A stretch of 58,066 nucleotides of DNA, from contig JAKOVX010000047.1 in NCBI GenBank assembly GCA_029781855.1, positions 1 to 58,066 of the forward strand, in the 5' to 3' direction. The position numbers and the translations under genes are program-made. Each line of letters opens with the position of its first letter. Within the stretch, counting starts at the first letter, position 1. The notes beneath the pieces are model-generated. The model was not told the origin of the DNA and did no database searches. It was given only the letters and a program-made list of their open reading frames with translations. Below, one piece after another: positions 27,760-36,464 of the stretch. Source of the stretch: Acidobacteriota bacterium (lineage in GTDB: Bacteria > Acidobacteriota > Blastocatellia > Pyrinomonadales > Pyrinomonadaceae).

Positions 27760-29880
27760 TTACAGGAGTTTATCCGGCGTCAGCGGCAGGTCGCGGACGC
27801 GTTTTCCGGTGGCGTTGAAGGCGGCGTTTGCGATCGACGCGGCAACGCCGACGATGCCGACCTCACCGACGCCTTTGATCCCGAGTCGATTTACGACGCG
27901 GTCGTCCTCCGGGATAAAAGCGACGTCGATCGTGCCGACATCAAGATTCGCCGGGATGTGGTAATCGTTGTAGGTACGCGTGACGAAATTGCCCCATCGC
28001 GGATCGAGTATCGACGCCTCGGTCAGGGCCATGCCGATCCCCCAAATGCAGCCGCCAATGATCTGCGAGCGTGCAGTTTTGGCGTTAATGATCTTGCCGG
28101 CACCCGTGACGGCGACGTGCCGCGGAACGCGGACGGCGCCCGTATATGCGTTGACCCAGACTTCGGAAAAGTTCGCGTTGAATGCATGCGATGAATATTT
28201 CTGAGCTTCGGCCGATGGCCGTGCGTCGACACGGGTCTGGTATTCGTTGAGGTTCGCCGCCTCCATCAGTTGGGCCACGGTTGGCGGTGCGACCCACGTC
28301 CGGCCTGTCTTTGCCTGCAGTTCGTTCTTTGCCTGAATACAGGTCTCGCTGACGGAGTTGCAGAAACTGGCGGCACCGATCGAGCCGACCGAACCGGCCG
28401 CTGGCGGAAACTCAGAATCGCCGATCTTTACCTCGACCTTGTCCATCGGTAGGCCGAGCGTCTCGGCGGCGGTTTGGGCGACTATCGTGTAGGTTCCCGT
28501 GCCGAGGTCGCTTGCGGCAGTCTCTATGGTTGCCGTTACATCGTTACCCGCACGTTTCAACTTCACAAGAGTCGAGGACGGTACCTGGCGGGACGGATAC
28601 GACCCGATGGCAACGCCGTAACCGATAAGGAAATCGCCGTTGCGGATCGATCTCGGCTGCATTTTGCGTTTTGTCCAGCCGATCATTTCGGCACCCTTCT
28701 TCAGTGCTTCGGCCGTTGCCCGGGACGAGAACGGCCTGCCGTTCGACGGATCGGTCATCGAGAAGTTCTTCAGCCGAAACTCGATCGGGTCCATTTTCAA
28801 TTCATACGCGAGTTCATCGATGGCCGATTCAGTCGCAAAGCTGCCGGTCGATTCGCCCGGAGCCCTGGTAAAGGTCGGGATAATGACGTTCATCGGCAGG
28901 ACGCGGTAGCCGATGCTGGCGTTCGGGGCGTCATACATCATCGAGGAAAGGTGGCCGCATTGTTCGATAAACTCGCCGGTCACCGCCGTGTGCGTTGTCG
29001 TATCGTGGCCTATCGCCGTCAGTTTGCCGTCAGCGGAAGCTGCTAGACGAACGTGCTGGACGTTGCGCTGCCGCAGGCCGACCGAATTGAACATATTCTG
29101 CCGTGTCAATGCCAGCTTGACGGGCCGGTTTACCAATTTCGCCGCCATTGCCGCGAGCACGACGTGCGGCCACGCACTGCCCTTCGAGCCGAAACCGCCG
29201 CCGACATGCGGTGTGACGACATGTACGTCGGCCGGCTTGAGGCCAAAGACGGCCGCAATCGCATTCTGCACGCCATTGACGACCTGCGACGCATTGTAAA
29301 GCGTGAGTTTGCTGCCTTCCCATACGGCGATCGTCGAATGCGGTTCGAGCGGCTGATGATGGTACACCGGCGTCAGGTACGTCTGATCGACCTTGTGCTC
29401 CGCGGCAACAAATGCGGCGTCAAAATCGCCACGCTTCGATCCGCGGCCGCGCTGCGGTTCCACGGCCTCGCCCTTATGGGCGTCAAAGTCGACCATTGCC
29501 GGCAAGGGCTCGTAATTTACTTTTACCAGTTCGGCTGCATACCTCGCCTGTTCGTACGTATCGGCCACGACCACCGCAACGTGCTGGCCGTAGAAATCGA
29601 CCTTTGGCTCCTGCAGGATGACGCCGCCGCTCAGATTTCCGGATCCGGCGACTTTCGGGGCGTTCTTGTACGTCAGGACGGCGATCACGCCGGGGCTTTT
29701 TTCGGCTGCCGTTGTGTCGATATCCTTTATCGATGCGGCCGCATTACTGCTTTTGACTATGAAGCCGTACGCGACGTTCTTGACGGGGAAATCCGTAGAG
29801 TAATTCGCCCCGCCCGTCACCTTCAGCAAGCCGTCGATGCGGCTGATCGCTTCGCCAATTACCTTTGTATCTCTAGCCAT
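27760..29880 (-). CDS. paoC: PaoC/YagR-type molybdopterin-binding aldehyde oxidoreductase subunit
   Basis: Catalytic subunit of a three-subunit periplasmic aldehyde oxidoreductase that oxidises a range of aldehydes to carboxylic acids. 706 residues. Conserved parts include the N-terminal RIDGLLKVTGGANYSTDFPV, the cofactor-binding HVGGGFGSKGSAWPHVVLAA, FTRAPGESTGSFATESAIDE (substrate-pocket Arg region) and GIKGVGEVGIVGVAASIANA with the catalytic Glu. No signal peptide, as in PaoC, which travels with the Tat-tagged PaoA. It has a ribosome binding site (AGAGG) and starts 9 bases after paoB. The name rests on gene order and subunit type; xanthine dehydrogenase is less likely given the Tat signal of the first subunit. 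Confidence 0.88.
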   Translation of the reverse strand: MARDTKVIGEAISRIDGLLKVTGGANYSTDFPVKNVAYGFIVKSSNAAASIKDIDTTAAEKSPGVIAVLTYKNAPKVAGSGNLSGGVILQEPKVDFYGQHVAVVVADTYEQARYAAELVKVNYEPLPAMVDFDAHKGEAVEPQRGRGSKRGDFDAAFVAAEHKVDQTYLTPVYHHQPLEPHSTIAVWEGSKLTLYNASQVVNGVQNAIAAVFGLKPADVHVVTPHVGGGFGSKGSAWPHVVLAAMAAKLVNRPVKLALTRQNMFNSVGLRQRNVQHVRLAASADGKLTAIGHDTTTHTAVTGEFIEQCGHLSSMMYDAPNASIGYRVLPMNVIIPTFTRAPGESTGSFATESAIDELAYELKMDPIEFRLKNFSMTDPSNGRPFSSRATAEALKKGAEMIGWTKRKMQPRSIRNGDFLIGYGVAIGSYPSRQVPSSTLVKLKRAGNDVTATIETAASDLGTGTYTIVAQTAAETLGLPMDKVEVKIGDSEFPPAAGSVGSIGAASFCNSVSETCIQAKNELQAKTGRTWVAPPTVAQLMEAANLNEYQTRVDARPSAEAQKYSSHAFNANFSEVWVNAYTGAVRVPRHVAVTGAGKIINAKTARSQIIGGCIWGIGMALTEASILDPRWGNFVTRTYNDYHIPANLDVGTIDVAFIPEDDRVVNRLGIKGVGEVGIVGVAASIANAAFNATGKRVRDLPLTPDKLL

Positions 29881-29889
29881 AAATGCCTC

Positions 29890-30879
29890 TTAAGCGTTTC
29901 CGGCGGCCGCCCGCTTGAGGGCGAGAACGATCGCGCGTTTTCCGAGCTCTATCTTGAATCCGTTGTGTTCGAGCGGTATTGCAGCTTTCATCTCAGAGTC
30001 GGCGGCGGCACTGAAGTTTTCTTCGCTCGGTGTCTTTCCGGCGAGGAATTTCTCGGCAGCGTAAGCCCGCCAAGGCTTGGGTGCGACGCCGCCCATCGCG
30101 ATCCGGGCCTGCTTGATCTTGCCGCCATCCAGTTCGAGAGCGGCTGCGACCGACACCAGTGCAAATGAATGACTCGCCCGGTCACCGACCTTTAGGTAAT
30201 AGGAATGCGGCGCAAAATTCGACTTCGGTATTTCGATCGAGGTGATCAGCTCGCCGTGCTCAAGGTTGTTGTCACGCTGCGGCGTGTCGCCGGGCAAGCG
30301 ATGAAAATCGTTGAACTTGATCACACGCGTTTTCCCGTCAGCTCCGAGCACGTTGACCGAGGCGTCGAGTGCCGCCAGGGCGACGCTCATATCCGAAGGG
30401 TTCACCGCCGCACATTTATCGCTGAACCCAAAGATCGAATGGTTGCGGTTGTAGCCCTCGAGCGAACTGCAGCCCGAGCCCGGTCGGCGTTTGTTGCAAT
30501 TCACCGACACCTCGTAGAAATACGGGCAACGGGTTCGCTGGGCGATATTTCCGCCGTTTGTAGCCATATTCCGTATTTGGGCCGTAGCACCCGACAAGAT
30601 GGCCTGAGTAAGCATCGGGAAGTCGCGCCGTACCAACGGATGATTCGCGGTGTCCGAATTCTTTGCGAGTGACCCGATCGAAATGCCGGTCGATGTCGAT
30701 CGGATCTGTGTCAAATTCAGGCGCGAAATGTCGACAAGCTCCGACGGGCCCTCGATGCCCTCTTTCATCAGATCGATAAGGTTCGTGCCGCCGGCGATGA
30801 ATTTTGCTTCGGAATTGGCCTTTACTGCCTTCACGGCAGCTTCAGGCTCGGAACTTGGGGTGAACTTAAACGCTCGCAT
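29890..30879 (-). CDS. paoB: PaoB/YagS-type FAD-binding subunit
   Basis: FAD subunit that receives electrons from the iron-sulfur subunit. 329 residues from the ATG at 30879, chosen because GGAGG lies 7 bases upstream and the family start MRAFKFTPSSEPEAAVKAVK matches; a longer frame to 30969 reads as unrelated Arg/Pro-rich sequence inside paoA. FAD-binding segments are FIAGGTNLIDLMKEG and ATNGGNIAQRTRCPY. An insertion with Cys residues (TRCPYFYEVSVNCNKRRPGS, then GC and later KC) matches the extra [4Fe-4S] site of PaoB, which distinguishes it from ordinary xanthine dehydrogenase FAD subunits. It overlaps paoA by 14 bp. Confidence 0.9.
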   Translation of the reverse strand: MRAFKFTPSSEPEAAVKAVKANSEAKFIAGGTNLIDLMKEGIEGPSELVDISRLNLTQIRSTSTGISIGSLAKNSDTANHPLVRRDFPMLTQAILSGATAQIRNMATNGGNIAQRTRCPYFYEVSVNCNKRRPGSGCSSLEGYNRNHSIFGFSDKCAAVNPSDMSVALAALDASVNVLGADGKTRVIKFNDFHRLPGDTPQRDNNLEHGELITSIEIPKSNFAPHSYYLKVGDRASHSFALVSVAAALELDGGKIKQARIAMGGVAPKPWRAYAAEKFLAGKTPSEENFSAAADSEMKAAIPLEHNGFKIELGKRAIVLALKRAAAGNA

Positions 30880-31666
30880 TTTCCACCTCCAACGGTAATT
30901 CGGCCATCGGGTCGGTCGCCTTGCCGGTGTGGACCTCGCGGATCGCGGCAACGATATTCGGGTAGGCACCGCAGCGGCAAAGGTTGCCGCTCATCCGCTC
31001 ACGGATCTCGTCGTCGGAGAGTTTGATGGTCGCGGTCTTTTGCCGGACGTCGGCGGTCACGTAGCTCAGCTCGCCGTTTTTGGCCTCCTGCATCAGAGCG
31101 ACCGCCGAGCAGATCTGGCCCGGCGTACAGAAGCCGCATTGAAATCCGTCGTGCTTGATAAAGGCCGTCTGCATCGGATGCAGGTCCGCACCGTGAGAGA
31201 GTCCTTCGATCGTTGTGATCTCGCGGCCCTCGCACTGTGCCGTTAGCGTCAGGCAGGCGAGCACGCGGCGGCCGTCGATCATGACGGTGCAGGCGCCACA
31301 CTGTCCGTGGTCGCAGCCTTTCTTCGACCCCGTCAGAGCGAGCCGTTCACGAAGAGCGTCGAGCAAGGTCATCCGGGAATCGAGTTCGATGCTCTTTTTC
31401 ATCCCGTTGACCGAGAACGAGACCGTTACCGGATTCTCGACAGTCAGCGGCGAGAGAGACGGTTCGGCCGCGTCGAATGCAAGGGCCTTTTGCTCGGCGA
31501 CGATCTCGAGGACGAGTGCCCCGAGGCCGGCCGCGGCCACCTTTCCGAGAAACTTGCGCCGCGATTCGCCGAAGATGCCGAGTTCGTCGAGCAGTATCTC
31601 TTCATCAGCCTGCAACTGAAGTTCGGCCTCAGTTCCAGGTTCTCTATCGTCAATTCCGTTGGTCAT
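30866..31666 (-). CDS. paoA: PaoA/YagT-type [2Fe-2S] subunit with Tat signal
   Basis: Iron-sulfur subunit of the aldehyde oxidoreductase, first gene of the operon. 266 residues. A long N-terminal segment ends in a twin-arginine signal (SRRKFLGKVAAAGLGALVLE), which would carry the folded three-subunit complex to the periplasm. Cluster ligands are CDHGQCGACTVMIDG with a later Cys in LACLTL, and QCGFCTPGQICS with GNLCRCGAYPN. It resembles E. coli YagT in layout. The leader of about 125 nt contains a perfect 14-bp palindrome (31726-31739) and a clear promoter precedes it. Confidence 0.92.
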   Translation of the reverse strand: MTNGIDDREPGTEAELQLQADEEILLDELGIFGESRRKFLGKVAAAGLGALVLEIVAEQKALAFDAAEPSLSPLTVENPVTVSFSVNGMKKSIELDSRMTLLDALRERLALTGSKKGCDHGQCGACTVMIDGRRVLACLTLTAQCEGREITTIEGLSHGADLHPMQTAFIKHDGFQCGFCTPGQICSAVALMQEAKNGELSYVTADVRQKTATIKLSDDEIRERMSGNLCRCGAYPNIVAAIREVHTGKATDPMAELPLEVENASV

Positions 31667-31725
31667 TGTTTGCTCCGCTGCGGTTGCCGAGTGCCGGATC
31701 GGATGGTAGCGAGATCAGGCCCGTG

Positions 31726-31739
31726 CACAAACATTTGTG
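31726..31739. promoter_or_regulatory. 14-bp palindrome in the paoABC leader
   Basis: CACAAA-CA-TTTGTG is a perfect inverted repeat about 60 bp downstream of the predicted paoA transcription start and 60 bp before its ATG. It is a candidate operator for an unknown regulator. No regulator gene is adjacent. Confidence 0.35.
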
Positions 31740-31799
31740 TTGACGGGTCAAACCGATCGCGGTCGTCGGGCACGTTGAAAGATCGAAGTATTAACTTAA

Positions 31800-31827
31800 A
31801 TTATACGCCGTTTCGATAGATCGCCAA
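31800..31827 (-). promoter_or_regulatory. paoABC promoter
   Basis: Minus-strand -35 TTGGCG (complement of 31822-31827), 16-bp spacer, perfect -10 TATAAT (complement of 31800-31805). It lies in the gap between slt and paoA and points into paoA. Confidence 0.6.
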
Positions 31828-31853
31828 ACTTTATCCGGATCCTGCCAGCGGCG

Positions 31854-34151
31854 TCACTCGCCTCGAGAGTCGTCGAGCATGATCTCCGGGTACTCGGCCA
31901 GGAACTGGTCGCGGGGTTTGCTGTCGATCTCGCCGCGGAGCGGACGCGTTCCCACGTTCGAGCGGAAGTTGCCGTTTTCGTCGTAGAGACGGCGGTACTG
32001 GGCGGAATTGCGGATCACGCCCTGGACGTACTGTTTGGTCTCCTTGAAAGGTATCTCCTCTACAAACTCATCCATCTCGGCGGGCAGGGTCGCACGCCAT
32101 TGGGGCACGCGGCCGGGGCCGGCATTATAGGCGACGGCGACGTACTCGAGCCGCCCGAATTTATCCAGCTGGTCTCGCATGAACGCCGTACCGAGCTCAA
32201 TATTCAGCGGCGGCTGATACAACGAATCGGACGTGACCAGTGAGGTTTTGGAAACGTACTTTTTAGCCATCGTACGAGCCGTCGGGACGAGCAATTGCAT
32301 CAGGCCAAAGGCGTTGGCGCCCGACCTTGCGTTCGGATTGAAAACCGATTCCTGCCGTATCAGCCCTGCGACCTGATACGGGTCGAGGCTTCGCTGGCCG
32401 GCCCAATATTTGATATCGCTCCAGTTAGTCAGCGGGTAGAAAAAGCTCCATACCTCGCGGTCCATTTCCTCCGGAAACATTTGTGCGTAATCCGGATAGC
32501 TCTTTTGCATTGCGATCAAAGCGGACGTGTTGTCGCCCTTCCAGCGGTAATGACGGGCGAGTGCCAGATTGATCTTCGGACTATTGTTCGCCGTCTTCTT
32601 CGCTTCGTTGAGTTCGTCGATCGCCCAGTCGAAAAGACCGACGATGCTTAGTTCGTCGCTCTTTTCCACTCGGGCAAGTTCCTTATCCGTGGCGGTTTCG
32701 GCTGCCACTGTGACGGTCTTGAGGTTCGCGACCGCTTTGGCGACGGTCGCGTTTGGGGCGGCGGTCGAGCGGCAGTTGCCTTGACTTTTCATTGTCGTCA
32801 GCCGGTCGAGAGCGAGATAGCCGTACCAATTCGAACCGTAACGGTAATTGACGCCGTCGTAAAGGGCACAGGCATCGTCGAGCTTGCCGGCTCGCTGGCT
32901 GTCGCGGGCCGCCCAGTATCCGGCCTTGCCGCGGTTGGTCGTGTCCTTATCGGCGTATCGGGCAAGATGTTCGATAAACATCTGTGACGAGATCGCGAAA
33001 TTGCCGCTCTCGTGCTGCGTCCACGCCGCCTCGAACTGTGCCTGTGCGACCTCGACCGAGTTCGGAAACGCTGCAACTGCGGTATTCAGGAAATAGCTTT
33101 CATCCGATCGGTTGCGGGCGTCGCGGGCAGCAAGGCCCGCGTCAATAAACGTCTGTGCGACAAGCGAGCCATTCGGGAACTTCAGCTTCATCTCGTCGGC
33201 CGTCGATCGTGCTTGCGGCCACATTTTCGCTTTAGCGTAGCCGAGAACGAGCTGTCGGTAGCCGTCTTCGCGCTCTTTCGCTGATTCAGGCAGAGAATTG
33301 AACGCGGCTTGGGCGTCCGTCATCTTGCCAGCCGAGGCGAGGGCGGTCAACCGCCGAAGCCGCGTCTGCGGCGTCAACGTGTTCGGAAAATTCGTCGCCA
33401 GCAGCGTGTACGCATCTGCGGCATCGGCAAAATTCCTTGTCGCAAACTGCCGGTTTGCCCTAGCGAGCTGCTCATCGGCGGTCTGCGGAGTGAGCGGCTG
33501 AGAAAGTGCCGTCAATTTCGTCTCTGCCTCTTTCGCAGCGGCCGATCCGGCGGCGAAAAAATAGGTGCGCCGGTAATAGTCGATGGCCTCACGCTGCGAA
33601 TTCTGGGCGTCATATGCTTTCGCCGTTGCGAGCAGGGCGTCGGGGTCGTTGTTTTCGGTCAGTGCGATCAGATACGGCGGCACGTCAACGGCTTTCCCGC
33701 TGGCCATCGCCGAGTCCGCCCACAATAATTTCGCATCTCGGACACGGATCGACGTCGGATACTCGCGTACGAGCCTATCGAACGCGGCCATCGCCTCCGC
33801 ATTGTCGCCTGCCGATTGCAGTGCCTTGCCGCGGAGCCAAAGAGCATAGTCCCCGAGACCGGTTCGCTTGGCGATGACATCGGTTTTCAGGATATCCGCC
33901 GCACCGGCAAAGTCTTTGTTCTCAAACTTTATGCGTGCATGGAGCAGTTTCGCGAGGGCACCGGTCTCTTTGTTCGCAAACCTCGACTCAATGTCGGCGA
34001 CCACATTTTCAGGCGGGAGCTTGCCGCTGCTGGTCATTTGCCGCAGGCTGGCGAGAGCCTGTTCCTCGGTCTGCTGTGCCGAGCAACCGACGGTCAGGAC
34101 CACCAAAATAAGGACGAACGAGATCGAAAAATGGAAGGCGTACTTCAGCAT
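31854..34151 (-). CDS. Soluble-type lytic murein transglycosylase, lipoprotein
   Basis: Cleaves the glycan strands of peptidoglycan between MurNAc and GlcNAc, forming 1,6-anhydro ends. From the ATG at 34151 the N-terminus is a lipoprotein signal (FVLILVVLTVGC), anchoring it to a membrane; an open frame upstream to 34256 adds no signal. A long superhelical TPR-like region (about residues 30-560) precedes the SLT domain, with catalytic Glu in GLIRQESVFNPNARS (near 600), GLMQLLVPTART and AYNAGPGRVPQW. 765 residues, somewhat longer than E. coli Slt70 (about 645). It is divergently placed from the first of two VWA genes. Confidence 0.92.
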   Translation of the reverse strand: MLKYAFHFSISFVLILVVLTVGCSAQQTEEQALASLRQMTSSGKLPPENVVADIESRFANKETGALAKLLHARIKFENKDFAGAADILKTDVIAKRTGLGDYALWLRGKALQSAGDNAEAMAAFDRLVREYPTSIRVRDAKLLWADSAMASGKAVDVPPYLIALTENNDPDALLATAKAYDAQNSQREAIDYYRRTYFFAAGSAAAKEAETKLTALSQPLTPQTADEQLARANRQFATRNFADAADAYTLLATNFPNTLTPQTRLRRLTALASAGKMTDAQAAFNSLPESAKEREDGYRQLVLGYAKAKMWPQARSTADEMKLKFPNGSLVAQTFIDAGLAARDARNRSDESYFLNTAVAAFPNSVEVAQAQFEAAWTQHESGNFAISSQMFIEHLARYADKDTTNRGKAGYWAARDSQRAGKLDDACALYDGVNYRYGSNWYGYLALDRLTTMKSQGNCRSTAAPNATVAKAVANLKTVTVAAETATDKELARVEKSDELSIVGLFDWAIDELNEAKKTANNSPKINLALARHYRWKGDNTSALIAMQKSYPDYAQMFPEEMDREVWSFFYPLTNWSDIKYWAGQRSLDPYQVAGLIRQESVFNPNARSGANAFGLMQLLVPTARTMAKKYVSKTSLVTSDSLYQPPLNIELGTAFMRDQLDKFGRLEYVAVAYNAGPGRVPQWRATLPAEMDEFVEEIPFKETKQYVQGVIRNSAQYRRLYDENGNFRSNVGTRPLRGEIDSKPRDQFLAEYPEIMLDDSRGE

Positions 34152-34282
34152 AAATATTCGGAGCGGATATAGTTCCGCGTAACTAACAACATCGGGCTGG
34201 CGGCAGGCATCTGATCTCTTCCAAATGGCCCGGTTAAGTAATATGATAGCAGACATTCTGTTCGCGTTCTGACACCCTATCG

Positions 34283-36442
34283 ATGAAGAAGTTGATCCTC
34301 ACGTTTGCCGTCCTGTTAGTCGCCGCCGCCTGCATTTTTGGGCAAACCGCGACGCCCACACCAAAACCGCAGGACGACAGCGATGTCGTTAAGATCTCGA
34401 CCAACCTGATCCAGCTTGACGTTACGGTGACCGACAGCAAGGGAAACATCGTCACCGACCTCAAGCCCGAGGAATTCGAGATCTACGAGAACGGCCAGAA
34501 GCAAAAGATCACTAACTTCTCGTTCATCTCGTCGGTCCGCGAAACGACCGAGAAGCCCACCGCTGCCGACAAGGCCGCGATCCCGCTGCCTCCGTCGCAG
34601 CTTCGTCCGGAAAAGATCCGGCGAACCGTCGCTCTCGTCGTTGACGACCTTTCGCTCTCGTTCGAAAGCGCCTACCAGACACGCCGTGCACTCAAGAAAT
34701 TTGTCGACGAGCAGATGCAGGACGGCGATCTGGTTGCGATCATCCGCACCGGCGCAGGCATCGGCGCACTGCAACAATTTACCTCCGACAAACGCATACT
34801 TTACGCGGCGATAGAAAAGGTGAAGTGGAACCCGTTGGGAAGCGGCGGCATCAGCGCATTTGCCCCGATCGAATCGACACCGGACACATCACTGCAAAAC
34901 ACAACGGACTCGACCGACCCGACTGACCCGGCCGACCAGACGCCCGCCTCGACCGGTGCCGGCCAGAGCCTCGATGATTTTCGCAGCAGCGTTTTTGCGA
35001 CGGGCACGCTCGGGGCACTCAAGTACATCGTCACCGGAATGAGCCAACTGCCCGGCAGAAAGTCCGTCATCCTTTTCTCCGACGGTTTCAAGATGTTCGA
35101 GCAGGACGAATCCGGATTTCAGGAAAGCGGCCGCGTGCTCGAATTCCTCCGGCAGCTCGTCGACACCGCCAACCGTTTGTCGGTCGTTTTTTACACGGTC
35201 GACGCCCGCGGGCTGCAGACGCTCGGGTTTACCGCCGCCGACGCCATAAGCGACACGAGCCCCGACGCGATGAACAAGGCTGCGCAATCACGCCGCGATC
35301 AGCTGCTGGATACGCAGGAAGGGCTAAGTTTCCTTGCCGAGGAGACAGGCGGATTTGCCATTAAGAACAGCAACGACCTGAGCGGCGGCGTTCGCCGCGT
35401 GCTCGACGATCAGAGCTATTATCTGCTCGCGTACGAGCCCGATTCGGACACGTTCGACCCGGCGAAACGAAAATATAACAAGCTCGAGGTCAAGGTGCTT
35501 CGCAAAGGAACCTCCGTGCGATACCGCTCCGGGTTCTTTAACGTCGCCGACAAGGAGGCCGCAAAAGCGCCGGCCGATACCTCACCGGTCGCCCAGCTCG
35601 AAAATGCTCTCGTTTCGCCATTTGCGGTCAGCGGCATCAACCTGCGGCTCAACGCGCTCTTCGGCAACGACGCCGCGAATGGGCCGTTCGTCCGCTCGTT
35701 GCTGCATATTGACGCGTCTGACCTGAAGTTCACCGACCAGCTGGACGGAACCAAAAAGGCGGTCCTCGAAGTGCTGGCGATGAGCTTCGGCGACAATGGA
35801 GAGCCCGTCGACAAGATCGCTAAAACCTACACGCTAACGCTCAAGGCAGACGCATTTCAAAGGCTCGTTGCGGACGGATTTATTTACCAGTTCGTCTTTC
35901 CGGTCAAAACGCCCGGAGCCTACCAGTATCGCGTCGCGATCCGCGATGCCCAGGGCGGCAAGGTCGGATCGGCAAGCCAATTCATCGAGGTTCCGAATCT
36001 AAAAAAGAACAGGCTTGCTCTGTCGAGCATCGTTCTCGAGAGCCTGACTGTGGCAGAATTCGATCGGATGATGGCATCGGACGTTCCCGTCGTCGCACGA
36101 AACCCAGTCAGCGACACGGCGCTTCGCCGGATCAAGATCGGTACGGTCCTACGATATGGCGTCGAGATCTACAATGCCCGGCTCGGTTCGGACAAGCGAC
36201 CGTCACTGCAGACGAAGATACGCATATTTCGCGATGGCAGCCTCGTCCTCGACGGCAAGGCGGTACCATTTGACCTGCTCGGCCAGACCGATATGCAGCA
36301 CCTGAAAATGGCCGGAGCGCTCTCGATCGGCAATAAGTTACAGGCTGGCGACTACGTCCTACAGGTCATCGTCACCGACCCGCTGGCAAAGGCGAAACAG
36401 CAGATCGCGACGCAGTTCATTCAGTTCGAGGTGGTCCAATAG
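34283..36442 (+). CDS. Secreted VWA-domain protein, paralogue 1
   Basis: A 719-residue exported protein with signal peptide MKKLILTFAVLLVAAACIFG and a short Thr/Pro linker. An N-terminal beta domain (LIQLDVTVTDSKGNIVTDLK) leads into a VWA domain with MIDAS-like Asp-x-Ser-x-Ser in VVDDLSLSFESA. A low-complexity insertion (STDSTDPTDPADQTPASTG) sits in the VWA domain, and a C-terminal half of about 300 residues has beta-rich character. It belongs to the VWFA-related acidobacterial group; no function is established. The next gene is a close paralogue in the same direction, 22 bp away, so the pair arose by tandem duplication. Confidence 0.88.
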   Translation: MKKLILTFAVLLVAAACIFGQTATPTPKPQDDSDVVKISTNLIQLDVTVTDSKGNIVTDLKPEEFEIYENGQKQKITNFSFISSVRETTEKPTAADKAAIPLPPSQLRPEKIRRTVALVVDDLSLSFESAYQTRRALKKFVDEQMQDGDLVAIIRTGAGIGALQQFTSDKRILYAAIEKVKWNPLGSGGISAFAPIESTPDTSLQNTTDSTDPTDPADQTPASTGAGQSLDDFRSSVFATGTLGALKYIVTGMSQLPGRKSVILFSDGFKMFEQDESGFQESGRVLEFLRQLVDTANRLSVVFYTVDARGLQTLGFTAADAISDTSPDAMNKAAQSRRDQLLDTQEGLSFLAEETGGFAIKNSNDLSGGVRRVLDDQSYYLLAYEPDSDTFDPAKRKYNKLEVKVLRKGTSVRYRSGFFNVADKEAAKAPADTSPVAQLENALVSPFAVSGINLRLNALFGNDAANGPFVRSLLHIDASDLKFTDQLDGTKKAVLEVLAMSFGDNGEPVDKIAKTYTLTLKADAFQRLVADGFIYQFVFPVKTPGAYQYRVAIRDAQGGKVGSASQFIEVPNLKKNRLALSSIVLESLTVAEFDRMMASDVPVVARNPVSDTALRRIKIGTVLRYGVEIYNARLGSDKRPSLQTKIRIFRDGSLVLDGKAVPFDLLGQTDMQHLKMAGALSIGNKLQAGDYVLQVIVTDPLAKAKQQIATQFIQFEVVQ

Positions 36443-36464
36443 GCGGTTTTTGACAGAAAACCAT

